Counted from the first letter of the stretch, positions 52,552 to 62,677 are shown. The stretch: DNA of 63,924 bases from an uncultured Chloroflexales bacterium (GCA_937902315.1 CALGUG010000036.1:1-63924); one strand, 5' to 3'. Notes: generated from the letters alone by a model not told the origin. Program-made: numbers and translations.

Positions 52552-54417
52552 ATGCCAAAAGTGATCGGTATTGACTTGGGCACCACCAACTCGGTCGTCG
52601 CCGTGATGGAAGGTGGCGAGCCAGTCGTCATCCCTAATGCAGAAGGTGCTCGTACAACCCCCTCGGTGGTGGCTATCAATAAAAACAAAGAGCGCATGAT
52701 CGGACAGGTTGCGCGCCGTCAGGCCGTGACCAATCCCGAGAACACCATCTTCTCTGTGAAGCGCTTTATGGGTCGCAAGTTGAACGATGCGACCGTGCAA
52801 CGCGACCGCGAACTGGTGCCCTACAAGCTCGAAGCGGCTCCTAATGGCGATGTGCGTGTACAGATGGGCGAGAAGAGCTACGCGCCGCCAGAAATCAGCG
52901 CTATGATTTTGCAGAAGCTCAAAGCTGATGCAGAAGCCTATTTGGGCGAGCCGGTCACTCAGGCCGTTATCACTGTTCCTGCATACTTTAACGACAGTCA
53001 GCGTCAAGCTACGAAAGATGCCGGTAAGATCGCCGGTTTGGAAGTTTTGCGTATTATCAACGAGCCGACCGCGAGCGCACTGGCCTACGGTGTCGATAAG
53101 AAGGGCGTTGATGAACTCATTGTTGTCTATGACTTAGGCGGTGGAACCTTCGACGTTTCCATTTTGGAATTGAGTGAGGGCCTGTTAGAGGTTAAGGCAA
53201 CCAACGGTGATACCCACTTGGGCGGCGACGACTTCGACCAGCGCATCATCGACTGGATGGCCGACGAGTTCAAGAAGGAGAACGGTGTCGATCTTCGCCA
53301 GGATCGCATGGCCCTTCAGCGTTTGAAAGAAGCTGCTGAGAAGGCCAAGATGGAACTCTCGACCGTGATGCAGACCGAATTGAATCTGCCCTTTATCACC
53401 GCCGATTCCAGTGGTCCCAAACACCTCAACTTAACCTTGACGCGTGCTAAGCTAGAACAGTTGACCGCCGATCTGATCGAGCGTTCGATGGTACCGGTAC
53501 GCCAAGCACTGAGCGATGCTGGTCTGAAGGCCAGCCAGATCGATGAGGTGATTTTGGTTGGTGGTCAAACGCGCATGCCTGCCGTACAAGAGGCTGTCAA
53601 GAAGTTCTTCAATAAAGAGCCGAATCGCAGCGTGAACCCCGATGAAGTTGTAGCCATCGGTGCGGCGGTGCAGGCGGGTGTATTGGGCGGCGAGGTCACC
53701 GATGTGCTACTCTTAGACGTAACTCCGCTGACCTTGGGCATCGAGACCTTGGGCGGCGTGATGACTCCGCTGATCGAGCGTAACACTACCATTCCAACCC
53801 GCAAAAGTCAGATCTTTTCGACCGCAAGTGATAACCAAAGTTCGGTAGAGATTCACGTTCTTCAAGGAGAGCGCGCCGAAGCTCGCTTTAACAAGTCGCT
53901 TGGTCGTTTTGAATTGAGTGGCATTCCACCAGCGCCGCGCGGTGTACCTCAGATCGAAGTCACCTTCGACATCGATGCCAACGGTATTGTGAATGTGACC
54001 GCGACCGATAAGGCTACCAACAAAGAACAGCGCATTACGATCACCGCTTCTTCTGGTCTGTCGCAGGAAGAGATCGAGCAGATGGTGCGCGATGCCGAGG
54101 CCCACGCCGCTGAGGATCAGGCTCGCCGCGAGTTCATTACCGTTAAGAACCAAGCTGACAGTTTGATCTACACTGCCGAGCGTTCGTTGCGCGAAGCGGG
54201 CGATCAAGTCGATGCAGCTATTCGCAACGATGTCGAAGACAAACTTGCTGCTCTGCGCTCTGTGATCGATGGCAGCGATGTCGAAGCGATCCGCAACCGC
54301 ACTGCAGAACTATCGGTGGCCCTACAGAAGATCGGCCAGGCCATGTATGAATCGGGACAGGCCACCGCGAACCCGTCGAACGATAATGTTGTAGACGGTG
54401 ACTTCAAAGTAGAATAA
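52552..54417 (+). CDS. dnaK: Chaperone DnaK (Hsp70)
   Basis: 621 aa. N-terminal ATPase begins VIGIDLGTTNSVVAVMEGG and has the phosphate-loop VYDLGGGTFDVSILEL; linker DVLLLDVTPLTLGIE; substrate-binding domain (about 390-500) and helical lid, ending NVVDGDFKVE. Length and order are standard. AGGAG precedes the ATG. Confidence 0.98.
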   Translation: MPKVIGIDLGTTNSVVAVMEGGEPVVIPNAEGARTTPSVVAINKNKERMIGQVARRQAVTNPENTIFSVKRFMGRKLNDATVQRDRELVPYKLEAAPNGDVRVQMGEKSYAPPEISAMILQKLKADAEAYLGEPVTQAVITVPAYFNDSQRQATKDAGKIAGLEVLRIINEPTASALAYGVDKKGVDELIVVYDLGGGTFDVSILELSEGLLEVKATNGDTHLGGDDFDQRIIDWMADEFKKENGVDLRQDRMALQRLKEAAEKAKMELSTVMQTELNLPFITADSSGPKHLNLTLTRAKLEQLTADLIERSMVPVRQALSDAGLKASQIDEVILVGGQTRMPAVQEAVKKFFNKEPNRSVNPDEVVAIGAAVQAGVLGGEVTDVLLLDVTPLTLGIETLGGVMTPLIERNTTIPTRKSQIFSTASDNQSSVEIHVLQGERAEARFNKSLGRFELSGIPPAPRGVPQIEVTFDIDANGIVNVTATDKATNKEQRITITASSGLSQEEIEQMVRDAEAHAAEDQARREFITVKNQADSLIYTAERSLREAGDQVDAAIRNDVEDKLAALRSVIDGSDVEAIRNRTAELSVALQKIGQAMYESGQATANPSNDNVVDGDFKVE

Positions 54418-54444
54418 AAAAACAATCGTACATCGAGGAAACGT

Positions 54445-55572
54445 ATGGCGTCCAGCACGAAACGAGATTATTATGAGGTTTTAGGGGTTCAGCGGACTGC
54501 GAGCCAAGACGAGATCAAAAAGGCCTTTCGACGGCTTGCACGTCAATACCACCCAGATGTGAATAAAGAGCCTGGCGCAGAAACCAAGTTCAAAGAGATT
54601 AACGAAGCCTACGAGGTTTTGTCCGACGAACAGAAGCGCGCTATGTATGACCGCTTTGGGCATAATGCACCAGGCGCAAGTGGCGGTATGGGTTTTGATC
54701 CCTTTGCCGGAGGCGATGCGTTTAGCTCTATTTTCGACGCCTTCTTCGGTGGCGGCATGGGCGGACGGACGTCGCGCGGCCCTCAGCGTGGCGCTGACTT
54801 GCGTTACACTCTTACGATCTCTTTTGAAGAGGCCGTGTTCGGCACCGAAAAAGAGATCGAGTTTCGCCGCTTGGAAACCTGTGCAACCTGCCATGGCAGC
54901 GGAGCTGAACCAGGCACCGATCCGGTGCGCTGTCCGAAGTGTAACGGCACAGGTGAAATACGTCAGCGCGCACCTCTCTTCAATATGGTAACCGTCACAA
55001 CCTGTGACCAGTGCCATGGTGAAGGTGTTGTGATCGCCATGCCCTGCCGCGAATGCCGAGGTGAAGGACGCGTTCGTCAAACACGCAAGCTGGTTGTCAA
55101 AGTACCGGCTGGCGTCGACAGCAATTCGCAGATCCGCATCACGGGCGAAGGTGAAACAGGTCCACGGGGCGGCCCGAAGGGCAATCTCTACGTGCTGCTC
55201 AACGTTCAGCCGCACGAGATCTTTGTGCGCGACGGCAACGACATCATTATGGAGCTAGAGCTCAATGTCGCCCAAGCTGCACTTGGCGATGAGGTCGTGA
55301 TCCCAACCGTCGAAGGCCCCGAGCATCTCAAGATTCCGGCCGGCACCCAAAACGCGCAGACCTTCCGTTTGCGCGGCAAAGGTGTGCCCTATCTGCGCCA
55401 GAATGGACGGGGTGATCAAGTGGTTGTAACGCGAATCACTGTGCCAACCAAGCTGACCGATCATCAGCGCAAACTCTTCCAAGAGCTTGCCCATACCTTC
55501 AACGGCACAACACCTGGATCGAACGATGAAGGCATTTTAGGGAAGATCAAAGGCGCATTCGGTATCGATTAA
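54445..55572 (+). CDS. dnaJ: Chaperone DnaJ (Hsp40)
   Basis: 375 aa. J domain with RRLARQYHPDVNKEPGAE (HPD), a Gly/Phe-rich segment, then four CxxCxGxG-type zinc repeats (CATCHGSG, CPKCNGTG, CDQCHGEG, CRECRGEG) and the C-terminal substrate domain. It lies 27 bases after dnaK in the same operon. Confidence 0.97.
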   Translation: MASSTKRDYYEVLGVQRTASQDEIKKAFRRLARQYHPDVNKEPGAETKFKEINEAYEVLSDEQKRAMYDRFGHNAPGASGGMGFDPFAGGDAFSSIFDAFFGGGMGGRTSRGPQRGADLRYTLTISFEEAVFGTEKEIEFRRLETCATCHGSGAEPGTDPVRCPKCNGTGEIRQRAPLFNMVTVTTCDQCHGEGVVIAMPCRECRGEGRVRQTRKLVVKVPAGVDSNSQIRITGEGETGPRGGPKGNLYVLLNVQPHEIFVRDGNDIIMELELNVAQAALGDEVVIPTVEGPEHLKIPAGTQNAQTFRLRGKGVPYLRQNGRGDQVVVTRITVPTKLTDHQRKLFQELAHTFNGTTPGSNDEGILGKIKGAFGID

Positions 55573-55607
55573 CGCCTCTTTCCAGAACGAACGATCACGA
55601 AAAGCTT

Positions 55608-55647
55608 TGACGGCGGATGCGCGCACGCTTTTATCCGCCGTCATTTT
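55608..55647 (+). terminator. Terminator after dnaJ
   Basis: TGACGGCGGAT (55608-55618) and ATCCGCCGTCA (55633-55643), then TTTT. The methyltransferase ATG lies 18 bases later, so it may be read by partial read-through. Confidence 0.75.
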
Positions 55648-55665
55648 CTGTTAACGGAAAAGAAA

Positions 55666-56415
55666 ATGGCCGATATACTTTATGGACGAAATGCGGTGCG
55701 TGAGGCACTGCGAGCTAAACGACGCAAGCTGATACGCTTGACCGTTTCGGCGGGAGCGCAAGAGGTAGGAACCCTAGGCGATATTTTGAAGCTGGCTGAG
55801 AAGCAGAACGTGCCGATCAGCCGTGTTGAGCGCCAAGTATTAGATAAGCAGCTGCGCGATGCTAATCACCAAGGTGTCGCACTCGAAGCGGGCCCCTACC
55901 CCTATGTCGATATCGAGGATTGTTTGGAATTAGCCAACAAGCGCCAAGAATCGCCCCTGCTCTTGATCCTTGATCACCTTCAAGACCCACAAAATGTGGG
56001 CACCCTGCTGCGCACCGCCGAGGTTATCGGTGTGCATGGCGTGATTTTGCCGGGGCGGCGTGCGGCTAGCGTTACGGCTGCCGTCAGCAACGCCAGCAGC
56101 GGCGCCGTCGAACACCTCAACATCGTCGAAGTTACCAACATCGCCCAAAGCATCACAACCCTTCAAAAGAGCGGTGTATGGGTAGTCGGTGTCGAAGATG
56201 ATCCAGCGGCCCAAGACTATAACCGCGCCGATCTCGACATACCTCTCGCCCTCGTGATCGGAGCCGAAGGCCCGGGCCTAGCGCGCCTCACCCGCGAGCG
56301 TTGCGACTTCTTAGTCAAGCTGCCTATGCGTGGTCAGATCGCCTCGCTTAACGCAGCCGTCGCGGGCAGCATTGTGATGTATCACGCTTGGCAGGTGCGC
56401 GGCAACAACGCTTAA
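55666..56415 (+). CDS. rlmB: TrmH/RlmB-family RNA 2'-O-methyltransferase (SpoU type)
   Basis: 249 aa. An N-terminal substrate-binding domain (ILYGRNAVREALRAKRR) and the SPOUT knot with motifs LDHLQDPQNVGTLLRTAEVIG, LVIGAEGPGLARLTRERCD and LPMRGQIASLNAAVAGSI. This fits 23S rRNA Gm2251 methyltransferase RlmB, but other RNA targets in the TrmH group are possible. Confidence 0.88.
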   Translation: MADILYGRNAVREALRAKRRKLIRLTVSAGAQEVGTLGDILKLAEKQNVPISRVERQVLDKQLRDANHQGVALEAGPYPYVDIEDCLELANKRQESPLLLILDHLQDPQNVGTLLRTAEVIGVHGVILPGRRAASVTAAVSNASSGAVEHLNIVEVTNIAQSITTLQKSGVWVVGVEDDPAAQDYNRADLDIPLALVIGAEGPGLARLTRERCDFLVKLPMRGQIASLNAAVAGSIVMYHAWQVRGNNA

Positions 56416-56654
56416 CCTTAATTGATACCAAGGCTGTTTGTTTGATCGCCTCTGTTCGCTTTCATGAAAGCGATGAGCTGTCTTGGTCAATAATCAGCTT
56501 TTAGCGCTTTAGAAAGCCTTTTTCGATATGTGGAATGTCACGCAACGAGGCGTAATTCCACATATTCTCTTTGCGCTTCTATTTCGTTTGCTTGCCCGCT
56601 CGGTGTTTTTTGGCCTTCAGCAGCTTCCAAGGTGATACAACATCCGCTTGATCA

Positions 56655-56985
56655 GCTCAACCCTCGGGCGGCGAGGTCGCTACCCCAATCACGGCCCTAA
56701 CCGCGTCCGCCTACGGCTACTACCATCCTGCCCGCCGCACAGGCTTGTAGTTGGCTGTGCGCCGAAGCCGCCCCCACCCTAGAACAAGGCTAACGGATTG
56801 CGTATGATTATTGTTCGTTTTGCTGCGTTTGCAAGCGCGCAAATCTTTAAACGGATTTGCTGGTAATACCAAATCCGTTTAAAGACGTGCATTCTCTTCG
56901 CTCAGAAAAACGAAAAGCTGGGAAAAGGAGAGCCGTGTTCCGCTCTGCCGAAGGCCAAAGAGAACCTAATCAACCGGATTTGGTA
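56655..56985 (+). repeat. Family-A left arm with adjoining IS630-type MITE
   Basis: Arm core GCGTCCGCCTACGGCTACT at about 56703-56721; its outer and inner flanks, including CATCCTGCCCGCC, match the inverted right arm at 59794-59874 about 3.1 kb away. The MITE, 56867-56985, has ends TACCAAATCCG and CGGATTTGGTA. Confidence 0.75.
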
Positions 56986-58948
56986 TACCTTGTCTATTGG
57001 GCTACTTCTGAAGAAAGTTTGCTAAAAACGCAAAACGCCAACTGATTATTTCATACAAAACCACTCTAGATCAACTATCGGCAATAGTCCCTATTTATTG
57101 CATTGGCTGATAAGCCACCATCATACACGTTGGAAATCACTATCCTCCTCGCAAGTTGATGATAAACTTATTTGGTACTACAATATTCGATCGACCTGCT
57201 CCATTAAAAGCAATCCAGCTATAACTTCAGACACAGGATTGTACTCCTCTTCATCCTTGAACTTCTTATCGTGTGTCGAATAGGCTCTTTGTGAGCTAAT
57301 ACTTCCTATTCAGAGCAAACTTCTGGAATCGCCTGTTTCAGAAGTTAAAACAGGATTAAATTTGCTAATGAGCTAGTGAAGATGCGTTTGGCTGATGCAT
57401 CGCGTAAGGTGTGTGCATGCCTTCCTTAGAACTACGAGATGATTTGCTATAAAGCGGAATGCTCTCAACAAAAAATAGGAGAAAGCACCTTCTGCGTCGT
57501 ATTCATCACAAAAAATGCTAACTCTTCATGTGAGATAGGTATAGGCGAAAGCCTATGGAGATTGATGGTTTATCTTAGATAAATCATGTTTGTTGGTAAA
57601 ATCTAATATTAAATATTTCGATTGGATGATCTTCATGGCTATTAGCATGCTTAATAGGAAAAATACACGATAATTTATTTTAAGGTATAGGATGTTTTAG
57701 TCTTCATGCTTAATTGTCATGAACTTTAAGGCTAACTGATCAGATATAATCTACATGGTATATAATTAAACTTAAGCTGAAAAAGTAAATTTTTCCTCAA
57801 AATAACAAGCCAATTGTTTGTACTTGATGAAATTGCTAAAAATGATCTATAATATGATTAAATATGCGCATATAGTTTACGAGTTACGTAGTTGGGTAAT
57901 TATGACATTATCGTATTGAGATATGAGGATACTACGGTGAACGACGACTATAGTAACATTCTACTAGTGCAACCATATCAAGCCGCTCGCTCGAAAAGGG
58001 TTGAAACAGTACGTCCTCATATAACATACGGCAGTGTCCTTGCTCTCTTTGCGCGATTGTTGAGAAAATTGCAACCGAGCATCGCGCGAGATTGGCGGGA
58101 ATGGGGAGCGAGTAGACAAGCACATACTAGTCCAACCATTCGGGATAATCCTTGCTCGCAACAGCCCAAGTATCACGCAAGTAGGCATAGTTATCGGAAC
58201 TGGTCTTGTAAGCGCTATCGAACAATCATCAACTCCAAGCGTGCGCCCCTACGTAAGGGTAAAGAACGTAACACTCCACTCTCTACCACTCGTTTCCTTG
58301 CTCAACCCTTTGAAATGAAGAGTCCATCTACCCTCTTCACCATCAGGCTCTTCAAGTCGCCCTTTCGAAGAGCAGAACTAACCATTATTGCAACTAGTAG
58401 CTCTTCATGTGGCGATTGTGAAGCGAATTGTTTGTGGAGCACTATTTGGAGCATGACCGCTAGAAACGACCAGCAGAACGGTTCTGATAGGTGCCGTAAT
58501 TGGGCAATTGGTCGATCTCGAGTTCGTGAAGTAAGTAGAACTCTAAAGCTAGGGGGCTTGTGGCGTACTTCTCCACTTTCACAACAATATTCCTCGACCC
58601 TGAACAACATTAGTGCAGCAAGCACGTAGCAGTCCCCCCGATCTAGGCCTAAAAGCATGCTTCTCACGTATCCAACACCGACACCAAATTGGCACTAATC
58701 CAAGGCTCGTAGCGAGCATGGATCGTCAGTTTGATAGGTGTTCTAGCACAGGGATCAAGAGGCGCCAACGTGTCTAGCAAGCCAAACAAGTAAACAAGCG
58801 ACAACGCAAAATGACAGGCAAATCGACACGCTAAGGCTTAACTGTGTAACTCTCTTATCTTAAGTATCGACGTAGGATTTGTGGCTAGCAGTGGTGCTCG
58901 CACCCTTGATGGCTATAAATCCTAGCGTAAGTTTTCAAATCACGAGCT
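56986..58948. other. Low-GC, decayed island with no credible intact gene
   Basis: About 2 kb bounded by a MITE on the left and a transposase fragment on the right. 57000-57950 is strongly AT-rich, unlike the rest of the window. The longest open frame (57892-58629, plus strand) has a Ser/Arg-rich, non-protein-like translation and two minus-strand frames over the same stretch look more ordered, suggesting an old transposase remnant, but I cannot place it in a family. Confidence 0.5.
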
Positions 58949-59368
58949 ATGAAAAAACAACATGTGGTTTTGACGGAATCCGATCGCGCAACCTTGCATA
59001 GCTTACTTGCGTCTGGTAATCTCAGTTTACGTAAACGCAAACGTGCTACTGCATTGCTTGAGCTCGATCAGGGGAAGACGCTTGCAGAAGTGGCCGCGTT
59101 GCTTTCGGTCAACTATAATGCTGTAGCGGAATGGCGCAATAACTACAAGACTCAAGGCTTGAAATGTCTTGACGAAGCGCCCCGATCAGGCCGACCTACA
59201 CGGATCGATAGCGAAGCACGAGCCAAGATCATCGCTCTGGCTAAAACGCCAGCGCCAGGTGGGCGTGGTTGGAGCCTGCGACAGTTGGCAGAAAAAGTGG
59301 TTGAAGAAGGCATTTGCGATCAAGTCTCGCACACCTTTATCGCAAGCATTCTTAAAACAGCGAAGTAG
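58949..59368 (+). pseudogene. IS630-family transposase, N-terminal half only
   Basis: 139 aa. Two helix-turn-helix units are visible: KTLAEVAALLSVNYNAVAEW and the basic DEAPRSGRPTRIDSEARAKI linker, then WSLRQLAEKVVEEGICDQVS and a short helix before the stop. This is the DNA-binding half of an IS630/Tc1-type transposase; the DDE catalytic half is missing and no second frame continues it. Ten bases after the stop begins the MITE end TACCAAATCCG, so the element was probably cut down to its end. It cannot be active alone unless a separate catalytic half exists elsewhere. Confidence 0.85.
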
Positions 59369-59377
59369 CTAGGTTTA

Positions 59378-59540
59378 TACCAAATCCGGCTGAACGCTTT
59401 GTGTTTTGGCCTTCGGAAGAGCGGAACGTGACTATTATTGTTGTGTGATATTTCACGCTGTCGTACGAAATATCACACAACTTCTTTCCCGCTTGTTCGT
59501 TTTCACATACTGTGAAAGGGACAAGTTTTTAAGAGGGTTT
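59378..59540 (-). mobile_element. IS630-type MITE copy beside the transposase fragment
   Basis: Starts TACCAAATCCGGCTG; internal GGCCTTCGGAAGAGCGGAAC and a 15-bp stem (59440-59454 / 59467-59481) match the reverse complement of the MITE at 20473-20620. The far end is decayed (AGAGGGTTTGCTTG). Confidence 0.75.
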
Positions 59541-59793
59541 GCTTGTATTCGCTGAGATGGGCGAGGCTTGCAAGCTGATATTGGTCGAAGAGAAAGGCGC
59601 TTGCTGAGCAGCTTCAGGAAGCGCCTTTTGTTGTTGATCAAATAAGGGATCGGCAGAGTGGAACCAGACGCCTTCCCCGGTTTTCGTTTTTCCCTCGTTG
59701 TAAAAGGATGAGCCCTTAAGCAGATTATGCCGAGCTTGGTAAGGGTGTTGGGTTTTAGAATACCCTTTGGGCGCAGACGGCTAGCACATCTGG

Positions 59794-59874
59794 GTGGCGG
59801 GCAGGATGTTGGTAGCCGTAGGCGGACGCGGTCGTAGCCCTCTTTGAGGTAGAGACCACGCCGCCAGAGTTTGG
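59794..59874 (-). repeat. Family-A right arm, partner of 56655
   Basis: Core TAGCCGTAGGCGGACGCG at 59813-59830, flanked by GGCGGGCAGGATGTTGG and CACGCCGCCAGAG. Together with the arm near 56660 it brackets the decayed island. Confidence 0.7.
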
Positions 59875-59948
59875 ACATGGCCGAGCGGATGCGATATAGT
59901 CTCTTGCTTTGTGATCGCTAGGAAGAGCTTGTTTACGCTTGGAGCGTG

Positions 59949-60550
59949 TTAGCTGCGCTGTACATAGGGTAGATAGATCTGGTAGGGATCACGGTCTTCG
60001 CTCGGCGAGCCGGTTACGCCCAAAGGCTCGTAGGCGTTGAGGCCCGGGAAGACCACCCCCAGCTTGTTATTGCCCATACGACGCATCAGAATCTCGCTGA
60101 GAACGGTGCGATAGTCGGTTGTGATGCGCAGATCTTGGTCTTGATCGAGGTCTTCGAGGCCGGGCCACTTGCCATAGACCTTGCCGCCGTTGGCTTTGCC
60201 GCCGAGCACAAACATCACATTGCCGTGGCCGTGATCGGTGCCGTTGCTGGCGTTGACGCCCAAACGTCGCCCGAACTCGCTCATCACAACCACCGTGAGT
60301 TTATTGACGTGGTTGGGCAGGTCGTTGTAGAAGGCGTGCAGACCGCGCGACAAGATATCGACCATATTCGAATAGTAGCCGTTTTCGCCTACACCTTGGT
60401 TCTCGTGCGTATCCCAACTGCCGAGATCGACCGTAGCCACGCGCAGCCCCAGATCGAGCTTGATGGTCTGGGCGATCAGCTTGAGCGAGTTGCCGAACGA
60501 GTTGTTGGGGTAGGGATAGTCGGGCGTGTAGTTGAGATCTTCGATCGCTT
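59949..60550 (-). pseudogene. C-terminal remnant of a DUF1501 protein
   Basis: About 200 aa match the end of DUF1501 proteins: LGSWDTHENQGVGENGYYSN, VVVMSEFGRRLGVNASNG, TDHGHGNVMFVLGG and ITTDYRTVLSEILMRR. The N-terminal half, including its Tat signal, is missing. DUF1501 genes usually follow DUF1800 genes; here the front of a DUF1800 gene abuts it directly, so both were cut by one deletion near 60550. Not expected to be functional. Confidence 0.85.
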
Positions 60551-60555
60551 TAAAG

Positions 60556-60807
60556 CTATCGATCGTCAAAGCCGATCGAACGAACACGCTCGATATCGCC
60601 AGGGCGTGGGCCGTAGGCCATTCGATGCATGGCGATGGTCGCAGTATCGGGAGCTGCTGCAGGCGAAATATGTTGAGCAGGAGCGGAAACAGAAGAAGAT
60701 GCAGCCTGAGCGTGCGGGGCTAGGGCTGCATCAATGGTTGAAGAGAGCGCTAGCGCTGTGGTTGTAGCTGCACTGCCTTGCAGCAGCTTGCGGCGCGACA
60801 AAGCCAT
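60556..60807 (-). pseudogene. N-terminal remnant of a DUF1800 protein with Tat signal
   Basis: 83 aa from ATG 60807 with GGAGG 6 bases upstream. A Tat signal (LSRRKLLQGSAATTTALALS) is followed by TATIAMHRMAYGPRPGDIERV, the start of DUF1800 proteins. The frame then stops at 60556, because the sequence jumps into the end of a DUF1501 gene in another frame. The intact start and ribosome site suggest recent loss. Confidence 0.8.
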
Positions 60808-61046
60808 TGGCAACCTCCGTACTATAGCTTGTTAATGACCGCTACATGCTTGAAAATGTAGCATCAATACAAGACTATACGGGGTTGCGCACTTTTTCGA
60901 CAATAGACTAAAAGTCCTATACTTTTTATTTACTTGTCGTCGTACTTGTTGTTGTCGTAGCAAATGTAAAACGTTTGTATTATGCTGCAAACGCTTTGTA
61001 ATCAGTCATTGTCCGACAACTTTATTTGCTACTATTCGCAGTAGCT

Positions 61047-61625
61047 TTAGGACCGTTCAGGCTTTTCTAAACTTGGGTCTGCTTCGGTTCGCAGTTGCCG
61101 AAGACCTGGTTCGATCTGGAGTTCCTCTATAAAATGAAGATAGAACTGTTGGCGATTTAAGCCAGATCGATCGCGTCGGGCGTATAGTTCCTGACGAGAA
61201 AGCGTGCTTCCGGGTGGGATCTTGACCTCATAGCGATAGGCCGAGCCACGCAAGCCATCCCACGCATCCTCGATCAGCTGGCGTTGGCTAAACAACACAG
61301 GCCCGGGCATTTCGTGGCGAGCAAAATAGCCGATATCGATCACCTCGTTAGGATCAGGGTTAAGACTTCCACTGATGAGCCGACCGCCAAACAGTAGCGT
61401 ATGACCTGTTGCCTCAGCACTTATTTGCGAATAGAGACCGATCAGATGGGTCGCTTCCACTTCTAGACCGGTCTCTTCGCGTGTTTCGCGAACTGCTGCC
61501 TCAACCAACGACTCGCCCGCATCGATCATACCGCCCGGCAAACACCAGATCTCGAAATCATTGCGTTTTGTAAGCAATAGCCGATCATCTTGAAAAATAG
61601 CCATGACAACGCCGAATCTCAGCAT
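61047..61625 (-). CDS. Nudix hydrolase
   Basis: 192 aa from ATG 61625, preceded by AAGGAGG; an open frame runs back to 61805 but has no site. The Nudix box GGMIDAGESLVEAAVRETRE continues into EETGL, with the metal-binding Glu residues in place. It should hydrolyse a nucleoside diphosphate derivative. The C-terminal extension (after EMPGPVLFSQRQL) is unusual in length and has no assigned role. Confidence 0.9.
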   Translation of the reverse strand: MLRFGVVMAIFQDDRLLLTKRNDFEIWCLPGGMIDAGESLVEAAVRETREETGLEVEATHLIGLYSQISAEATGHTLLFGGRLISGSLNPDPNEVIDIGYFARHEMPGPVLFSQRQLIEDAWDGLRGSAYRYEVKIPPGSTLSRQELYARRDRSGLNRQQFYLHFIEELQIEPGLRQLRTEADPSLEKPERS

Positions 61626-61887
61626 ATACACCTCCTTCAAATGATTGTAATTGTGAAATAGATTTGGGGCAACAACATAAGAAATAGTCTGGGTTGTGCA
61701 ATTAAAACTGGCTCGAACCATGCAAGCTCTTCGATTAGAATAGGAGATATAGGAAGCATCGTTTCTGTTAACGATCTGCCGATAAGCTTCGAGCATCTGA
61801 ATCATTTCTCTGCCTCTTTCTGACCCAGTTAGTGGCTAGCGAACTGCCTTCTGCCGCGATGGAAGCAATCAATAGCAAAGGATAGGT

Positions 61888-62661
61888 ATGGATCTACAAC
61901 TCACAGACAAGGTTGGAATCGTTACGGGCGCGAGCCGTGGGATCGGGCGCGCGATCGCGCAACGGCTGGCGGAAGAGGGTATGCGTTTGGCCTTGGTCGC
62001 TCGTTCGGGCGATCTGCTCGACGAACTAGCAGCTTCGTTGCCCGGTGATACATTGGTTCACCCTGTTGATCTGCGCGATCCTGCAGCGCCTGCCGCTGTG
62101 ATCGAGGCGACAGCAGCCTATTTTGGCCGAATCGATCTGTTGGTCAATAACGCTGGAGCCACCAAGCGAGGCGATTTCTTGACTTTGAGCGACGAAGATT
62201 GGGCCGATGGCTACGCGTTGAAGTTCTTCGGCGCGATGCGTATGAGCCGCGCAGCGTGGCCCCATCTGCAACTGCAACATGGATCGATCATCAATATCGT
62301 TGGAGTCGGCGGACGCACTGGTAGCGCCGAATTCGCCATCGGCGGCAGCGTCAATGCGGCTCTGCTCAACCTGACCAAAGTCTTGGCCGACCGAGGCGTC
62401 AACGATGGCGTGCGGGTCAACGCCATCAACCCAGGTTCGATCGCGACCGATCGCCTGACCGTGCGCGTGCGCAAGCTGGCCGAAGAGCAGGGGCTAAGCG
62501 ATGCCGAGGCGCTCGAAGCCATGGCCCGCCAGCAGCGGATCGCTCGTTTCGGCCAGCCCGAAGAGATCGCCAACCTGGTGGCCTTCTTGGCTTCGCCGCT
62601 CAGCGCCTACTGCCAAGGCAGCATTATCGATATGGACGGCGGCCAGACTCGCACGCTTTAA
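61888..62661 (+). CDS. Atypical SDR lacking the catalytic tetrad
   Basis: 257 aa, classical SDR layout with TGASRGIGRAIAQ, NNAGATKRG and the C-terminal FGQPEEIANLVAFLASP block. The catalytic positions are not standard: Asn becomes Lys112 (ALKFFG), Ser becomes Gly140 (NIVGVGG), Tyr becomes Gly152 and Lys becomes Asn156 (IGGSVNAALL). Cofactor binding should remain. Either it uses another mechanism or it binds ligand without catalysis. No adjacent pathway gene. Confidence 0.85.
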   Translation: MDLQLTDKVGIVTGASRGIGRAIAQRLAEEGMRLALVARSGDLLDELAASLPGDTLVHPVDLRDPAAPAAVIEATAAYFGRIDLLVNNAGATKRGDFLTLSDEDWADGYALKFFGAMRMSRAAWPHLQLQHGSIINIVGVGGRTGSAEFAIGGSVNAALLNLTKVLADRGVNDGVRVNAINPGSIATDRLTVRVRKLAEEQGLSDAEALEAMARQQRIARFGQPEEIANLVAFLASPLSAYCQGSIIDMDGGQTRTL

Positions 62662-62677
62662 GCCTGTTACCGCATTC

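Noticed and set aside
57892..58629. 245-codon open frame in the low-GC island
   Set aside because: Translation is Ser/Arg-rich, without hydrophobic core or known motif, and no good ribosome site; likely chance or antisense to a decayed gene.
57932..58667. Minus-strand frames that might be a transposase remnant
   Set aside because: Fragments look more protein-like but I cannot assign a family or connect them in one frame.
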